Shown piece by piece: positions 1 through 10,693 of a stretch of DNA of 64,000 nucleotides. The number at the start of each line of letters is the position of its first letter. Within the stretch, counting starts at the first letter, position 1. Both the position numbers and the translations under genes were made by a program. The notes beneath the pieces were generated by a model. It made no database searches, was not told where the DNA came from, and saw only the letters and a list, made by a program, of their open reading frames with translations. The stretch comes from Sesamum alatum (lineage: Eukaryota; Streptophyta; Magnoliopsida; Lamiales; Pedaliaceae): assembly GCA_034509735.1 (NCBI GenBank), contig JACGWO010000002.1:29063636-29127635 (forward strand). Direction: 5' to 3'.

Positions 1-38
1 GACCCATCAACCAAATCATGCCTCAAACTGTCGCCCCC

Positions 39-133
39 CACGACTCGTGAGATAGGGAAACAGCGAGCGCAGTCCTTTTGTTCACAACAATGGTGTAACT
101 TTCCCCTAGTCCAAGTGTGCCACGACTCGTGAG
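39..133 (-). other. paired leader quasi-palindromes, element A
   Basis: Two copies of CACGACTCGTGAG, at 39-51 and 121-133. Each core has arms CACGA and TCGTG around one central base. The same pair, about 80 bp apart, recurs in the leaders of B, C, D and E upstream of gag. Function unknown; a dimerisation or packaging role is a guess. Confidence 0.6.
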
Positions 134-1107
134 ACCACACTTGGGTAGTGGTAGCTTCCTCACCACATTGTCGTGGATGGAAGGCTCAGACAGATCAAAA
201 ATACCATTTTGATCCAAGTCCGTTCTGGGCCTAATATTTACTTTGGTCCAACCAAATGAGAGTTTGAGTGTGACCGAGACCTCATCACATTATGGTGTTT
301 TAGCATGCATAAATATCCAATATTTAAAGCGATAAATAAATACGCCGCATCCTTAAAACATAGCATACCCCTGTTAGGATGATCACAAGCCCAACCTATG
401 CGACCCACTGAGCCAGCAGTGAGTCTATGGTCTGTCTAGGGTGGTTCTAAATTATTACAATAATAATAAACCCATTGTCATTCCAATGGGCCTTCAAATG
501 CTTCTTGTTTCACGCCTTCATGCTCCTCCTTGGGGTCTCCGACTCCAATTGGTTGTTAAAATTAAAACTTCCCCAATCCTATCTACTCTCATTACAACTG
601 AAAGTAATACAGTGGTAGTAATAAAAACAAGCCTTAACATCATGAGGCTGAAAATACAAGAGATGATAGTCCCAAAAACAAGAGGCACGCAGGCCCCACC
701 CAACAGAAAATAAATGATCATACATTCATCCATACATAAGGTTTAGGGCTCTTGTGATCATCCCATGTTGATTCCATCAACTCACATAATACAATTATTC
801 CAAATAATCATGCATAAATAACCAATGGATATTCCAAATACCCAAGTGATGTCCAACATCACAAAAGCATAAACATACAAATAATATGCAAAATTCAAAA
901 TTCAAATTTAATGGACATTTTAAACAATGCATCCAATGCATGTATTAATCCCAAATTAATTAAGCAAATTTAATTCAAGGAATAATCCAATTATTCCAAA
1001 ATCAAAAAATGCAAAATTAACATATTTTTTAAAATATTGTGCAGAAAATACAGAAAATCAAAATTTTCGGAAGAAGTCAAAAAACGGCACAAAACGTCCC
1101 AACTGTT

Positions 1108-1226
1108 GTGCCGGCCGGCCGGCTGCGCGCAAGCAGCAAGCCTGCGTGCGCGCGCTGGCCTTGGCCGGCAGCGCACATCGCGCAGCGCGCGCAGGCACCC
1201 GCTTGCGTGCGACCGCTGCCGTCCAA
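1108..1226 (-). other. GC-rich leader block, element A
   Basis: Stretch of CCGG and GCGC steps in an otherwise AT-rich leader. It holds short open frames in several phases with no recognisable protein. The same position in elements B, C, D, E and F carries a comparable block, so I treat it as non-coding leader RNA. Confidence 0.6.
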
Positions 1227-1465
1227 TTTTTTTTTTTTGTTTTTCAAAATTATTTCAGCACAATAACAGTAATATTATTCTGAAAATAAGTATGCAATTT
1301 TAGATCCAATCTAAGAAAATAAAGCATGCCAAAAGTCCATTAAATCCAGACAATTGAATTATCATATTACTCATATATTTATACAATCTGACATGCCAAT
1401 AAGGCCATTTAAAAGCAAGTAGATCATGCCAAACACATAGATCTATGCCTCTTACATCGAACCGG

Positions 1466-1477
1466 GCTCTGATACCA
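1466..1477 (-). other. primer-binding site (tRNA-iMet), element A
   Basis: Reads TGGTATCAGAGC on the minus strand, the classic complement of the plant initiator tRNA-Met 3' end. It lies two bases inside the LTR boundary at 1480. Confidence 0.85.
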
Positions 1478-1479
1478 CT

Positions 1480-3690
1480 TGAAGAACAAGCGGATCCGCC
1501 CGGGAGCGCGAGCTGAAGCGAGAAAACGAGGAAATACTAATTTAAAATACGAATCCCAATGGTTGTGCCCTTGGGTGCTCAACCGGGCGTTCGATGTAGG
1601 ATGTATAAATATTGGGATTGAATATTAAACACATAGGGCATAGTTAAATATATATAATCAATCAAAGCGTAATAAACCGTTACCTTTGATTGTTTAGCGT
1701 ATGCTCCCGACTACTTGCGTTGTTCCTTCTCCGAAATGCTCACGAAATCCAACGGTATGGATTCTACAAAGGTGATCCACACCACACCGGAAGAAACACA
1801 CGTTCTTCTTGCTAGAAAAGAACGGGTTTAAGAAGGAATCAGTTTAAGAGAAGAACACTATGAATTAGTGCTCTCTTAAACTTACTTTGTTCTTCTTCTT
1901 GATTCAAAATCAAGTGAAGAACACAAGTGTGAGAGAGGGAGAGAGGGCCGAAAGTTGAGAGAGAGGAGAGGGATTTTTGTCTTCTCTTTTTCCTAGAAAA
2001 AGATGAATAATGAATCACTTATGCTTGGTGTTGTATATTCTAATATATATACATAATTAATGTGATTATTGGAATGTGTTTAGGTTCATCCAAGGATGTC
2101 TAGATTCATTCCAATCAATCACGATCAATTCTTCAATCAAGCCCACCAAAATTTATGGTATGATCAAATCATACCAAAAGGGAAGAGCTTGATTGGAGTT
2201 GATTTGTCTCTTTCCAAAAGAGATAAGTCAACATACCACCTAGCATGAAACATAGCTGATTTTGCTTCCTCCAAGGAGCGTGTCGGCCATGTTTAATTAG
2301 GGAAAGAAGTCCAACTTCTTCGTATTCCAAAATAGGAATTATTTCTCCTCTCGGGTATAATTTAACGGACCGGGTTTTATCGTAATCCAATTACGACGAA
2401 TCCAACATTAAATCCAATTTAATGTCCATTTAAATTATTCCCGTTGATCTTTTAATCCAACTAAAAGATCCAACATCTCAACGTCTCAACTTTCCATATT
2501 TAATCGAAAATCCAATTTACCGATTAAATGAAAGCCCGATAAAATATCGGCCCGTCCATCCAATGGACTTTCCCTTAAGTAATCCAATTAATCATTTTAT
2601 CCTTCGAGATTGACTCCAAGTCGATCTCTCAACCTCCTCGGTGATTTGTGTGTGACCCTTTAGGTTCACCCTCAGCTAGACTTGGGCCCGTGTCCCACAA
2701 GGGCCCGTTACCATGGGTGGCTGTCTAGCAACGGTCTATGGCACTAGAGACTAGGTGAATTGGCGTGAACATTTAGGCGTCGATTCCGTACGGGTACGAT
2801 CCTTTCGTCTACCGTCTCCCGGCCTTAGTCTAGGGTATGGAATTGGGCGTCGGTTCCCATCCTTGACTAGGCATCTATGCTTAATACTCGATACCACGTA
2901 TGCTTCATTGCATCGACACAGGAAACCATTCCCTGTTCGACCAACCACTGTGGCCACAGCTTTAAACAGCATGAACGTGTCTCCGAGCGCATAGGAGATA
3001 CCTCTGTCACATACTGACAGGGACGGATCCTCTTCTTGGAATCCACCGTCCTCGCTACACATTCCGACTGCACTGGACAAGGCTTATAATAATCATCTTA
3101 CAGAATGATTACCTCTCGCCAAATCCAAGATAGAGCCGTCATGTGCACGCGACTGCCATGATCCCTTAAGTCTGAGGATTACTCCCGTACTATCGGAACC
3201 GGGGAAAACCAATCATATCGACCAAGCCTCCAAGGCTTCCATATGATGATCCCCGGGAGTCAGTCCAGTCGGCTCGACCCCAGTCGACCAACCCATCAAG
3301 ATCGTGTAGGCGTTCCACGCTTGTCGCCGATGAAACACGACACTCATCCAATGAACACGACTCTTGACGCAAGTCTCAATAGGACTCTCGATGCCCTATC
3401 TCGAGGTCCTCGACTTGGAACGTTTTAGACCTAACTCTTAATCAGTTGGTTTCATGACCACCATACAATGCGTGGCCCAACTGGACGAGTTGTTATCCAT
3501 GGTCTGTGGGCTTTGTTGCGATATAAGTTTAAACACCGTTTTAACAAATGTAAGATGAGCGCAACAAAGAAGGTACCATTGGTGACGAACACTCATCTTA
3601 TTCATCACATAATAATATTACATTTACATCAAGTTGTCAGATAGGTTACAAATCGCCAAACCTATTGGCTTTCTGGTCACTATTCTAACA
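1480..3690 (-). repeat. 5' LTR of element A (2.2 kb)
   Basis: Bounded by TG at 1480 and CA at 3690 on the plus strand. One base is missing in the usual GGTCACCTATTCTAACA terminus. By eye it is very similar to the solo LTR at 30413-32630. It contains the conserved 31-bp CCATGG-bounded block (2711-2741), a GTGGCCAC palindrome near 2950 and the LTR-end hairpin (1555-1575). Antisense open frames at 2751-3080 and nearby are chance frames within the LTR. Confidence 0.85.
1555..1575 (-). other. LTR-end hairpin, element A
   Basis: Arms CCCAATGG and CCCTTGGG around TTGTG; one mismatch. The family relative at 32517-32537 has the perfect version. Confidence 0.55.
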
Positions 3691-4079
3691 CATAAAACTC
3701 TAACAAAGTTTGAATCGTTACTCTCTTGTGTTTAATCGACTCAATACTCTCAATATTTCTCGATTTTGGTAGGTTTCTACGGGTGAATTGAAAATTTCTA
3801 GGGTTCTTCACAGATCTAGGGTTTCTTATCGCTAGAGCATTGTGGTGGATCTCCAAATTTTTTTGTTCAGACTAAAGGTAAACGTAGGTCAGCAATGAGT
3901 ATATATGTGGGGTAAATTTGTCTTTGCACATTTCACGTCAGTTCAAAATTGGTCAAGGAGGCAGTGGGGTACATTTTGAAAAACCTAGGGGGATTTTTGG
4001 TATTTCTTTTTCTCATGGAGGTATTTTGAACATTTCTTGGAATAGAGGGAGGTAAATTGGATTTTGCCCCTTTTTCTTG
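3691..4079. other. AT-rich flank, possible transposon terminus
   Basis: No gene recognised. From about 3890 the sequence has G-run/T-rich phrases such as GGTAAATTGGATTTTGCCCC that look like the end of a plant DNA transposon, ending next to the MULE insertion. No partner terminus was found, so this is only suggestive. Confidence 0.3.
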
Positions 4080-4088
4080 ATTTATTTA
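4080..4088. repeat. 9-bp TSD of the MULE, left copy
   Basis: ATTTATTTA, identical to 9491-9499. Nine-base duplications are characteristic of Mutator-superfamily insertion. Confidence 0.85.
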
Positions 4089-4379
4089 GGAAGAAAATGC
4101 AATTTTTGTCCACTTTCTTAAGGGGGTGGTAATTTTAGTCCAGGTCGATTCCTAAATAGCAAATTAGGACATTAATTCTCAAAAAATAGCTATTTGAGGA
4201 CAATTAACCTAATTTGGCCGGAAAGCAGCACATGATGCTCACATGACACAAAAAAATTGGGGATTTCTCACAAAACTGGCCACTTAACTAACGTGGCAAC
4301 TTTCTTTTCCACCGGTGATGGTGTAGCTTAGGTGACATACTTAAAATTCCACGTCACCCAGCTACATGGACAATTATAC
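4089..4379 (+). repeat. left terminal inverted repeat of the MULE
   Basis: Aligns by eye with the reverse complement of 9202-9490 over its whole length, from the end (GGAAGAAAATGCAATTTTTG against GGGAAAAATGCAATTTTGG) to the inner end at ACATGGACAATTATAC. It includes the shared core TCGATTCCTAAATAGCAAAT. Confidence 0.88.
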
Positions 4380-4518
4380 CTTTTAATAGAGATTAAAAGA
4401 GGTAGCAACACTAATTTTCTTTTTACCCAAAATCAAAGAAGAACCCTAGTTCTTCACCGAGCAGAAGATCGTCGATTTCACTAATTTTTTTTGTCGAAAT
4501 CAGAAAAAAAAATTGAAA

Positions 4519-4838
4519 ATGTTAACTGTAACCCGTTCAATCCATTGTTTTTGTGGGATAAGGGTTGTGATTCGAACCTCATGGACAGAGATGAACCCAT
4601 GGAGGAGATTTAAATCTTGCAGGGAGTATAATGTAAGCTTCATTCCATTTATTTTTTATTTCCTATTCTAGTTTAAGTTAGAAACCACATTCCTCATGTG
4701 CACTCACTTTTGTGGCTGTAGAGTGGTGGTTGTAGATACTTTGAGTGGGAGGACCCTCCAATGTGTAGAAGGGCTCGGGCGATTATTCTAGGTTTGATAG
4801 AAGGAAGAATGCAATGGAAGCAGAGATTAGGATGTTAA
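4519..4838 (+). CDS. small GRF-type zinc-finger protein, two exons, carried by the MULE
   Basis: Exon 1 is 4519-4632 (38 codons from ATG). The intron 4633-4721 begins GTAAGC and ends TGTAG. Exon 2 is 4722-4838 and ends TAA, giving 76 residues. The protein shows the plant GRF finger pattern: CFCG near residue 10, NPWRRFKSC near 26-34, and GCRYFEWEDPP after the splice, so the four zinc ligands are C10 or C12, C34 and the cysteine before RYFEW. GRF fingers bind single-stranded nucleic acid in other proteins. Plant relatives usually end in a coiled coil and a membrane segment. Here such a hydrophobic stretch (KILVSLLCIWVIW) exists at about 4875-4915 but in another frame, so the tail is lost by a frameshift near 4800. 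The gene starts ~140 bp inside the left TIR and faces the transposase. Whether it is an element gene or a captured host gene is open. Confidence 0.6.
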
Positions 4839-5551
4839 AGTGCAGCAACCAAAAGATGATGAAGTTGATTTTTTTTAAAATTCTTGTGTCTCTGTTATGC
4901 ATTTGGGTAATCTGGAAAATAAGCATTGGAAAAGCATGCACATCCAGTTTGAGAAGTCAAATGCTTGCTGGCGAAGGGGAGTTTTAATTATTGTGAAGTG
5001 TTTTCATATGACAAATGGAGGAAGAATGCTTATATGTACGCTCTGTAATAGCTTAGCTAGAGGTCCTTAAGTGGGTTTGAACATCTCTTTTGATAGTAAT
5101 GAGTTTGGTCTTTGTATGTAATATTTTACTAGTTTGTTTAATGACAAATTGATCTGTTTTGGTTGTATTTGTTGAGCATTATTTTGGAATCCAGAAAAGT
5201 GTGGTCCCTGTACAATATATTCCCTACCAGAAATAGAAAACAAACTGCCAAAATGAAGACATAAAAATAGGGCTAGATAAGTGACATCACATTGAAAAAC
5301 CTGTCATTTCTATTCAACGAAAGCATTGATTGTGGGTGACAATTCACAAACAGTACCCAAAAGCAACATTTAGACAGCAAAGTGTTCTGCCTAGTATACA
5401 AAAAATTCCAGCTAATACGCACTATCAAAATATAAAAATAATTCCACAAAATATGCACTATGCACTAAGTTCGCACTTTAACTCCTTTTCACTGCCATCT
5501 ACATGTTCCTTGTATCTCCATAACTATGACTGCTTGGCCATGCTGATAGGT
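4839..5551. other. space between the convergent MULE genes
   Basis: Begins with the out-of-frame remnant of the GRF protein tail (to about 4990), then AT-rich sequence that would be the 3' ends of both transcripts. No other gene recognised. Confidence 0.5.
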
Positions 5552-8500
5552 TCACATATTTCTGCCCACCTTGCTTAAAGATATTTCTTGAAACTGAAAT
5601 TGATGGTCTACTTGAGAAGCTTGCATAAATGCAGTGCCAGTCATTGGAGGAGGAGCTCTAATATTCAAGCTTGGCTGTAGAGTAAACTGTGGCGGCAATG
5701 ATGTGTTGTTGTTGGCCATCTGCAGCTGCTCATACATTGACGGACCTGGCTGAGAGGCTTGAGTGATTACAGGACTAGGCTCTGTCAAAATTGTTTGTGT
5801 AGGTGCAATACTCTGATGGCATCCTCCTGTGCATTCACTTGTGGATTCCGTGGAGGTAAGATGTTTGGATTCACACTTCCAACAGATTTTGGAATTGTCA
5901 AACTCTCCTGTAATGCAAACAAGGTCAATTAATACAAAACAAGTTAGGTTTAAAAACTTTAGAAACTGAACTTACCCTGATTGAATCCACATAAACACTA
6001 TGCTTTTTTGGGTTTTGCTTACTTGTATGTCCACTACTTTTACCACCCTTGTAAACATTATATAAATAGTAAATTGCATCAGTATAATGAAATTAAAGAA
6101 ATGACAAATTATATTTGCACAAGTTCATAAACTAACTTTTGAGAGAACACTTCAGCTGGAATGTTTTCCAATCCTGGTGCATCCATGTTTTTCCACAATT
6201 CACACCCCTTTGCATTATGGCCAGCTTCACCACATATTCTGCAATGGTAGGTCACATGTTGTCTCTTGAACTTAATCTGCTTAGTGGTCTTCTTGCCCTT
6301 TTTTATTATTGCCCTTGACAGGTTGTTCATCTGGTTCTCTCCTTCTTGCACCAACAGGCCTTCCAGGCCCTCTCCTAAAATTTAGAGGTAATGGTGGGAT
6401 AAAGCAAGTCTCACTCCAGAGCATTTCCCCACTTATAGGAAAGACTACAGGTTCATATACTTGCTTATATGTGTCCACAGTGTAATATGGATGCACGAAA
6501 TATTCAGGCATCATGTTTTGATGAAATATTGTACTACATGCATGCTTACATGGGATGCCTGAAAACTTCCATATCTTACAAGTACAGGTTCTTCTCTCCA
6601 AATCAACAGAAAATTGACTACTATGCATAACATGATATTTGATAATGCCTATCATTTAATTTAATAGGAAAGCAATCACCTATTTTATCCACATTTTTTT
6701 ATACTATTTTTAAAGCTTTGGACACAGGTTATGTTTCCATTTTATGGCCGGTTTGTCTCTATTTTCATGTAATCTATTCATGAGATATTCTCTTACCTAT
6801 TCCAGCAATGTAAGGATAGGTTTGTCCCTAGCATCCAAGATGTTTGAGTTGAAAACTCTCGCAACAATTATTTAGTAACATGTCACACTTTGGTTGTTCA
6901 GTGAAATGTGACTTGCTCCATTTCTGTGCAGGTTTATCTTGAAGCCAGTCAAATGTAGACTTATCCAGTGATTTCATCTCCTCCATCCTAAGCTTAAATT
7001 CACCTATTGTGCTTTCCCTGACTGCTTTCAATAAGACATTTTTATATGCAAAACCCCTAAATTCTATTGTCATCATGTTGTTGTGGAGATGCCTAACATA
7101 AAATCTATGGGCAGAGTTGGAAAAAATTGACAAGAAAGCTTGAATGAGCCCCTTCTGCTAATCAGACATAAATGTGAACTCCTCATCCCTTTGTATGTTC
7201 AGATCTTGCTTCAATACTGTTAGAAACCACTCCCAAGTGTCTTCAGTTCCCCTTTGAGCTACTGCATATGCAATGGGGTATAAATTGTTGTTCGGATTAA
7301 CTCCTACTACAGTAAGCAATATCCCACTATGTGGCCCCTTAAGATGGCATCCATCCACAGCTATTATGGGCCTACAACCTCCTAAAAAGACCCTTTTCAT
7401 AGCATAGAAGCAAACATAAAACTTTTCAAACCTGTTTTCACCACTCTTATCATTTACTCCTAGAATGACTATGCTACCAGGTTTTGTTCTTCTCAGTTCC
7501 TCAGCATAATCCCACAATTTGCTCAACTGATGCTCAGGACTGTCTTCAAGCTTTTCCAAAGCAAGTCTTTTTGCTTTGTAAGCCTGGTCTCTTGAAACAT
7601 GGAATCTCATCTCATTCATTATGTCTACCCTTCACCCTTTGATATTTCTTTTTGGATTAATTTTAAAGTCTCAAAGAAATCTTTATGTCAACCAAGTTGT
7701 CTTGACATTTCTTACATTGAAGACTTGTGGGCATGAGTGTTCAGATTTGTATAAATTTATCTGAAATGTTTGCTCATTCTTTACCTTAGTGACATGTATC
7801 TTCCATTAACAACCTTCACCAGTGCACACAGCACACACTCTGAATGAGTCATTCTTTGTGAATTTTAGGCTTCTCTTATATCTTATTCCATGTGATTGAA
7901 CAAATTTTCGGAATTCTTTCTTTTGAGCTGAATATCATTCCTAGTTCAAGCAAGGATCATAAGTCTCAGCAGGATTGAAGACAATATGTTCAATACCAGC
8001 ATCCTCATCATTTGATACTCTAAGTTCATCTATATCAGCATCACTAATCACTACATCCTCTGAATCAGAATCTGAAGATGTTTCAGATTCTGACCCATTC
8101 TCCTCATTAGTTTCATCCACATACTTTTTGTAGAACTCATCATCATCTTCACTATTATTAGTGTTCATGTCATAATCATCCCCATGAAATCTTCATTAGA
8201 TTCATCTTCATCAACATTAGTATTTCCACCAAAACCCAAATCACCTACCCTCAATGGTTCATCCATATTTTCAGTGATATTTGCTCCTAAAAGTTGAATG
8301 TCTTCTGTAAAGTCTAGCTTTTTCTTTACCATGCACTTACCCTTACCCTTCCCCTTAATTATACCAGCATCCACAACAACCTCCTCAGGGTGTGGATGAT
8401 TATACTCAATGTTGACACAGAATTCCCTATTACACATTCGTTCTAATGAACTCTATAATATGTCATCATCACCTCGCAATAGCTTAAACTCATGATTATT

Positions 8501-8655
8501 TTATAATGTAGTATCTTTTTTCCTCTCCAGTTATCCCACATTTTTCAGCCAAAGTCCAAAGTAGCCATATTCATGTGGTTGACATGTACATAGTCAAATT
8601 TTTGCAATTTCCCACCAATTGATATAGCAACAGGCACAATTCTTATCACACCACC
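5552..8655 (-). pseudogene. MuDR-type MULE transposase, broken
   Basis: Fragments in transposase order on the minus strand. The N-terminal region (about 8655-8440) has GGKLQKFDYV. Acidic linkers follow at 8437-8165 and 8168-7941 (runs of Asp/Glu/Ser). A DNA-binding finger relic lies at 7938-7620. The DDE core is 7619-7158, with IIAVDGCHLKG holding the first Asp and FMSD the second, interrupted just after the second. A core continuation with HRFYVRHLHNN is 7133-6828. The SWIM finger CTCKIWKFSGIPCKHA is in 6655-6281 and the CCHC knuckle CRICGEAGHNAKGC in 6354-6109. After two likely introns (one clear GT-AG at 5908-5975) the Pro/Gln-rich tail with MYEQLQ and NIRAPPPMTG is 5788-5552. The 6655-6281 and 6354-6109 frames overlap, showing a frameshift. 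There are several other stops and shifts, so it is not expected to make transposase. Confidence 0.85.
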
Positions 8656-9201
8656 CTAGAAGACAGAAACAGTAATGCTTGAACCCTCGGGGTCTGATAT
8701 AACAAAGCAATAAAAACAAAAAAAATAGAAATAAGCAACATCCAGTCTACATTTGTTACCCCACATGCACTGTACTTTGTATCATTTAATGTACCAACAA
8801 CAACAATCAAGACAACTTCACATGGGAGGACCAACAATATATACGGCAGAAAAACGAATCAACTTGAAAATTATTCACAATCCAAACACAGAACAACACA
8901 TAATGGCACAATCAGTTTACCTAATGCCAAAAAAAATGTAAGAGTTGAAGAGAGCATACGGTACATCAGTGGGGGCTCAAATGCCTCTCTGCCCGTATCA
9001 TGACCATTTTCGCCTTCAAACTGAATCAATAGCTCCCGCGTTTCTCCCGTTAAAAAACTTCCACTGATTCTTTAATCTATCTCTAATAGCGATCTACAGT
9101 TCTTCAAAAAAATGGTGAGAAGAAAGGAAAATTTCTTTTCTTCACTAAATTGAAAGAAGAAGGCAACATGTGCCTTATACGTGCTGCCATTTTCCCTCCA
9201 A
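8656..9201 (-). promoter_or_regulatory. 5' region of the MULE transposase gene
   Basis: Lies between the transposase N-terminal coding relic and the right TIR. By analogy with MuDR the promoter sits in the TIR and this stretch is 5' UTR and possibly an intron; TTCTAG at about 8655-8660 on the minus strand could be a splice acceptor. No clear coding sequence. Confidence 0.4.
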
Positions 9202-9490
9202 GTATAATTGTCCATGTGGCTGGGTGACGTAGAATTTGAAACATGTCACCTAAGCCATGCCATTACCGGTGGAAATAAAGTTGCCACGTCAGCCAAGTGG
9301 TCAGTTTTGTGAGAAATCCCCAAATTTTTCGTGTCACGTGAGCATCATGTGCTGCTCTCTCCGGCCAAATTAGGGTAAATTGTTCTCAAATTTCTATTTT
9401 TTGAGAACTACTGTCTTCATTTGCTATTTAGGAATCGACCTGGACTAGCACCGCCCTTAAAAAAAAGTGGACCAAAATTGCATTTTTCCC
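9202..9490 (-). repeat. right terminal inverted repeat of the MULE
   Basis: Inverted partner of 4089-4379. The inner end is GTATAATTGTCC and the outer end CATTTTTCCC, followed by the 9-bp TSD. Confidence 0.88.
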
Positions 9491-9499
9491 ATTTATTTA
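9491..9499. repeat. 9-bp TSD of the MULE, right copy
   Basis: ATTTATTTA, identical to 4080-4088. Confidence 0.85.
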
Positions 9500-10264
9500 T
9501 CTGATTCAGGCCTCTTTGATTATATTCTCAATTAATGAAATTAATAAATATCCTCTTTGATACCTAATATAGTTGCAGCTTGTTCCTTGTGGCTGTCATG
9601 GCAGAGAATTAAGTGAATGGGCAAAGGGTAACCAACTAGTTGTGGCTAGTTGGTCATGCTGGAAGCGAGCGCATTGGTAGGATTGAAGTTGAAGGAATCC
9701 AGTTAATTTAAGTCCTTATCAGCAGAGGGGGATGTTATCGCTGTCTTGCCTCCAAAACATCTCATGTTCCATACACGCACCCGTTCCTTTCCTTCTCTGT
9801 GTGCTTACCTTTAACCTTTGTGGTTGTATACTATATTCTGGCGTTATTTTCTAATTAATTTATTTCGCTAACAAGCAGGAATTCAAAACTCACATATGTT
9901 GCAAAGTTCTCTAGATGAGTTACTTGAATTTTTTTTTCTTTTTTTGTTTAGCTTAACACTTATTTAGGTTAATTCAAGCCCTTTCTTCCATCAGGATATT
10001 GTGTAAATAGGGGAAACATTGAAGTAGTTTTTAATTATTTTTATGGTTATGATACAGAAATGTAGCCAAATTAGGAGAAACCTTTTGTTCCTTGAATTTC
10101 GCAAGTTGTATCCAAGGTGTTGAACAGATCACACAAAGTTGTTAAAATACAAGCAGTTTGTATGAAGCACAACTCCATCCTGAGAATCCTTGCTTTGCTA
10201 CATTGACTAAAAATGTCTTCCAACTAATCTTCCTTCTCCTTTTTTTGCAATTTTATGTATGAAC
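9500..10264. other. unassigned single-copy-like DNA
   Basis: AT-rich, no open frame worth calling and no match to the repeats in the window. It precedes a kinesin exon relic on the same strand, so it may be intron or decayed upstream exons of that gene. Confidence 0.35.
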
Positions 10265-10693
10265 CAATGCTGAAAATGCAAAACCAGATCAGAAGGAAAC
10301 CAAAAAGTTGCGAGAAGGTTTGCAGTCTTCGCAATTAAGGCTAGCTGCTAGAGAACACATTTGCAAAAATCTTCAAGAAAAGGTAGGAATACAAGTGGAA
10401 CATCTGAAAGATTTTCACTGGAAATAAACTGGTCAAGTATAGATTACTTAACGTAATATAACGTAACCTTCTACGTTAAAGTGATTAAATTGTCCTCTAT
10501 GTGACCTATGTACTGCAAATCTGTTTCTGAGATTACTTGAAATACTGTACAGGTCTGAGATCTTGAAAATCAATTAGCAAAGGAAAGGAAAGCAAGATTG
10601 AAACAGCAAAATAATGTATTGGCCTCAATTTTCGTTCAGTCAGCTTTATCAATGTCACGCCAATCACAAAAGACCTCAATCGATAGAAAGGCA
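10265..10693 (+). pseudogene. kinesin C-terminal exon relics, left half
   Basis: Two exon-like stretches on the plus strand. The first ends at 10382 (AREHICKNLQEK, then GTAGGA). An intron runs 10383-10552 and ends ACAG. The second is 10553-10693 (DLENQLAKERKARLKQQ and onward to SIDRKA). The pattern RE-x-C-x-NLQEKV-x-DLENQLA-x-ERK-x-RLKQ is what I recall from the post-motor stalk of plant kinesins, probably KIN-14 type. The second codon of exon 2 is TGA where Arg is expected, so the gene was already broken or has decayed. The frame ends exactly at the insertion site of element B and resumes at 30315. Kinesin assignment is from memory of the motif. Confidence 0.6.
10689..10693. repeat. 5-bp TSD of element B, left copy
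   Basis: AGGCA, identical to 30310-30314. Confidence 0.9.

Larger units (their letters stand above)
1..3690 (-). mobile_element. Ty1/copia element A, 5' part only
   Basis: Minus-strand LTR retrotransposon whose 5' LTR (1480-3690) and leader (1-1479) are in the window; gag and pol would lie beyond base 1. Orientation is fixed by the primer-binding site left of the LTR and by the LTR start (TGTTAGAATAG on the minus strand) at 3690. The leader has the same landmarks as the other elements: a GC-rich block and two CACGACTCGTG motifs. The 5-bp flank on the right is cataa; the matching TSD cannot be seen. Its LTR belongs to the same family as the solo LTR at 30413-32630. Confidence 0.85.
4089..9490 (-). 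mobile_element. Mutator-like element (MULE), 5.4 kb
   Basis: Delimited by ~290-bp terminal inverted repeats (4089-4379 and 9202-9490) and a perfect 9-bp TSD. The minus strand encodes a degenerate MuDR-type transposase (5552-8655). The plus strand encodes a small GRF-type zinc-finger protein (4519-4838). The genes converge, each starting near one TIR, as in maize MuDR with mudrA and mudrB. The TIRs are clearly similar but differ by many small changes, so the copy is old and its transposase is broken. Confidence 0.9.

Noticed and set aside
2751..3080. 109-codon minus-strand frame and overlapping frames
   Set aside because: Lies inside the LTR of A. The related solo LTR has a similar frame (31031-31330) only because the LTRs are near-identical; the frame is not kept in other LTR families.
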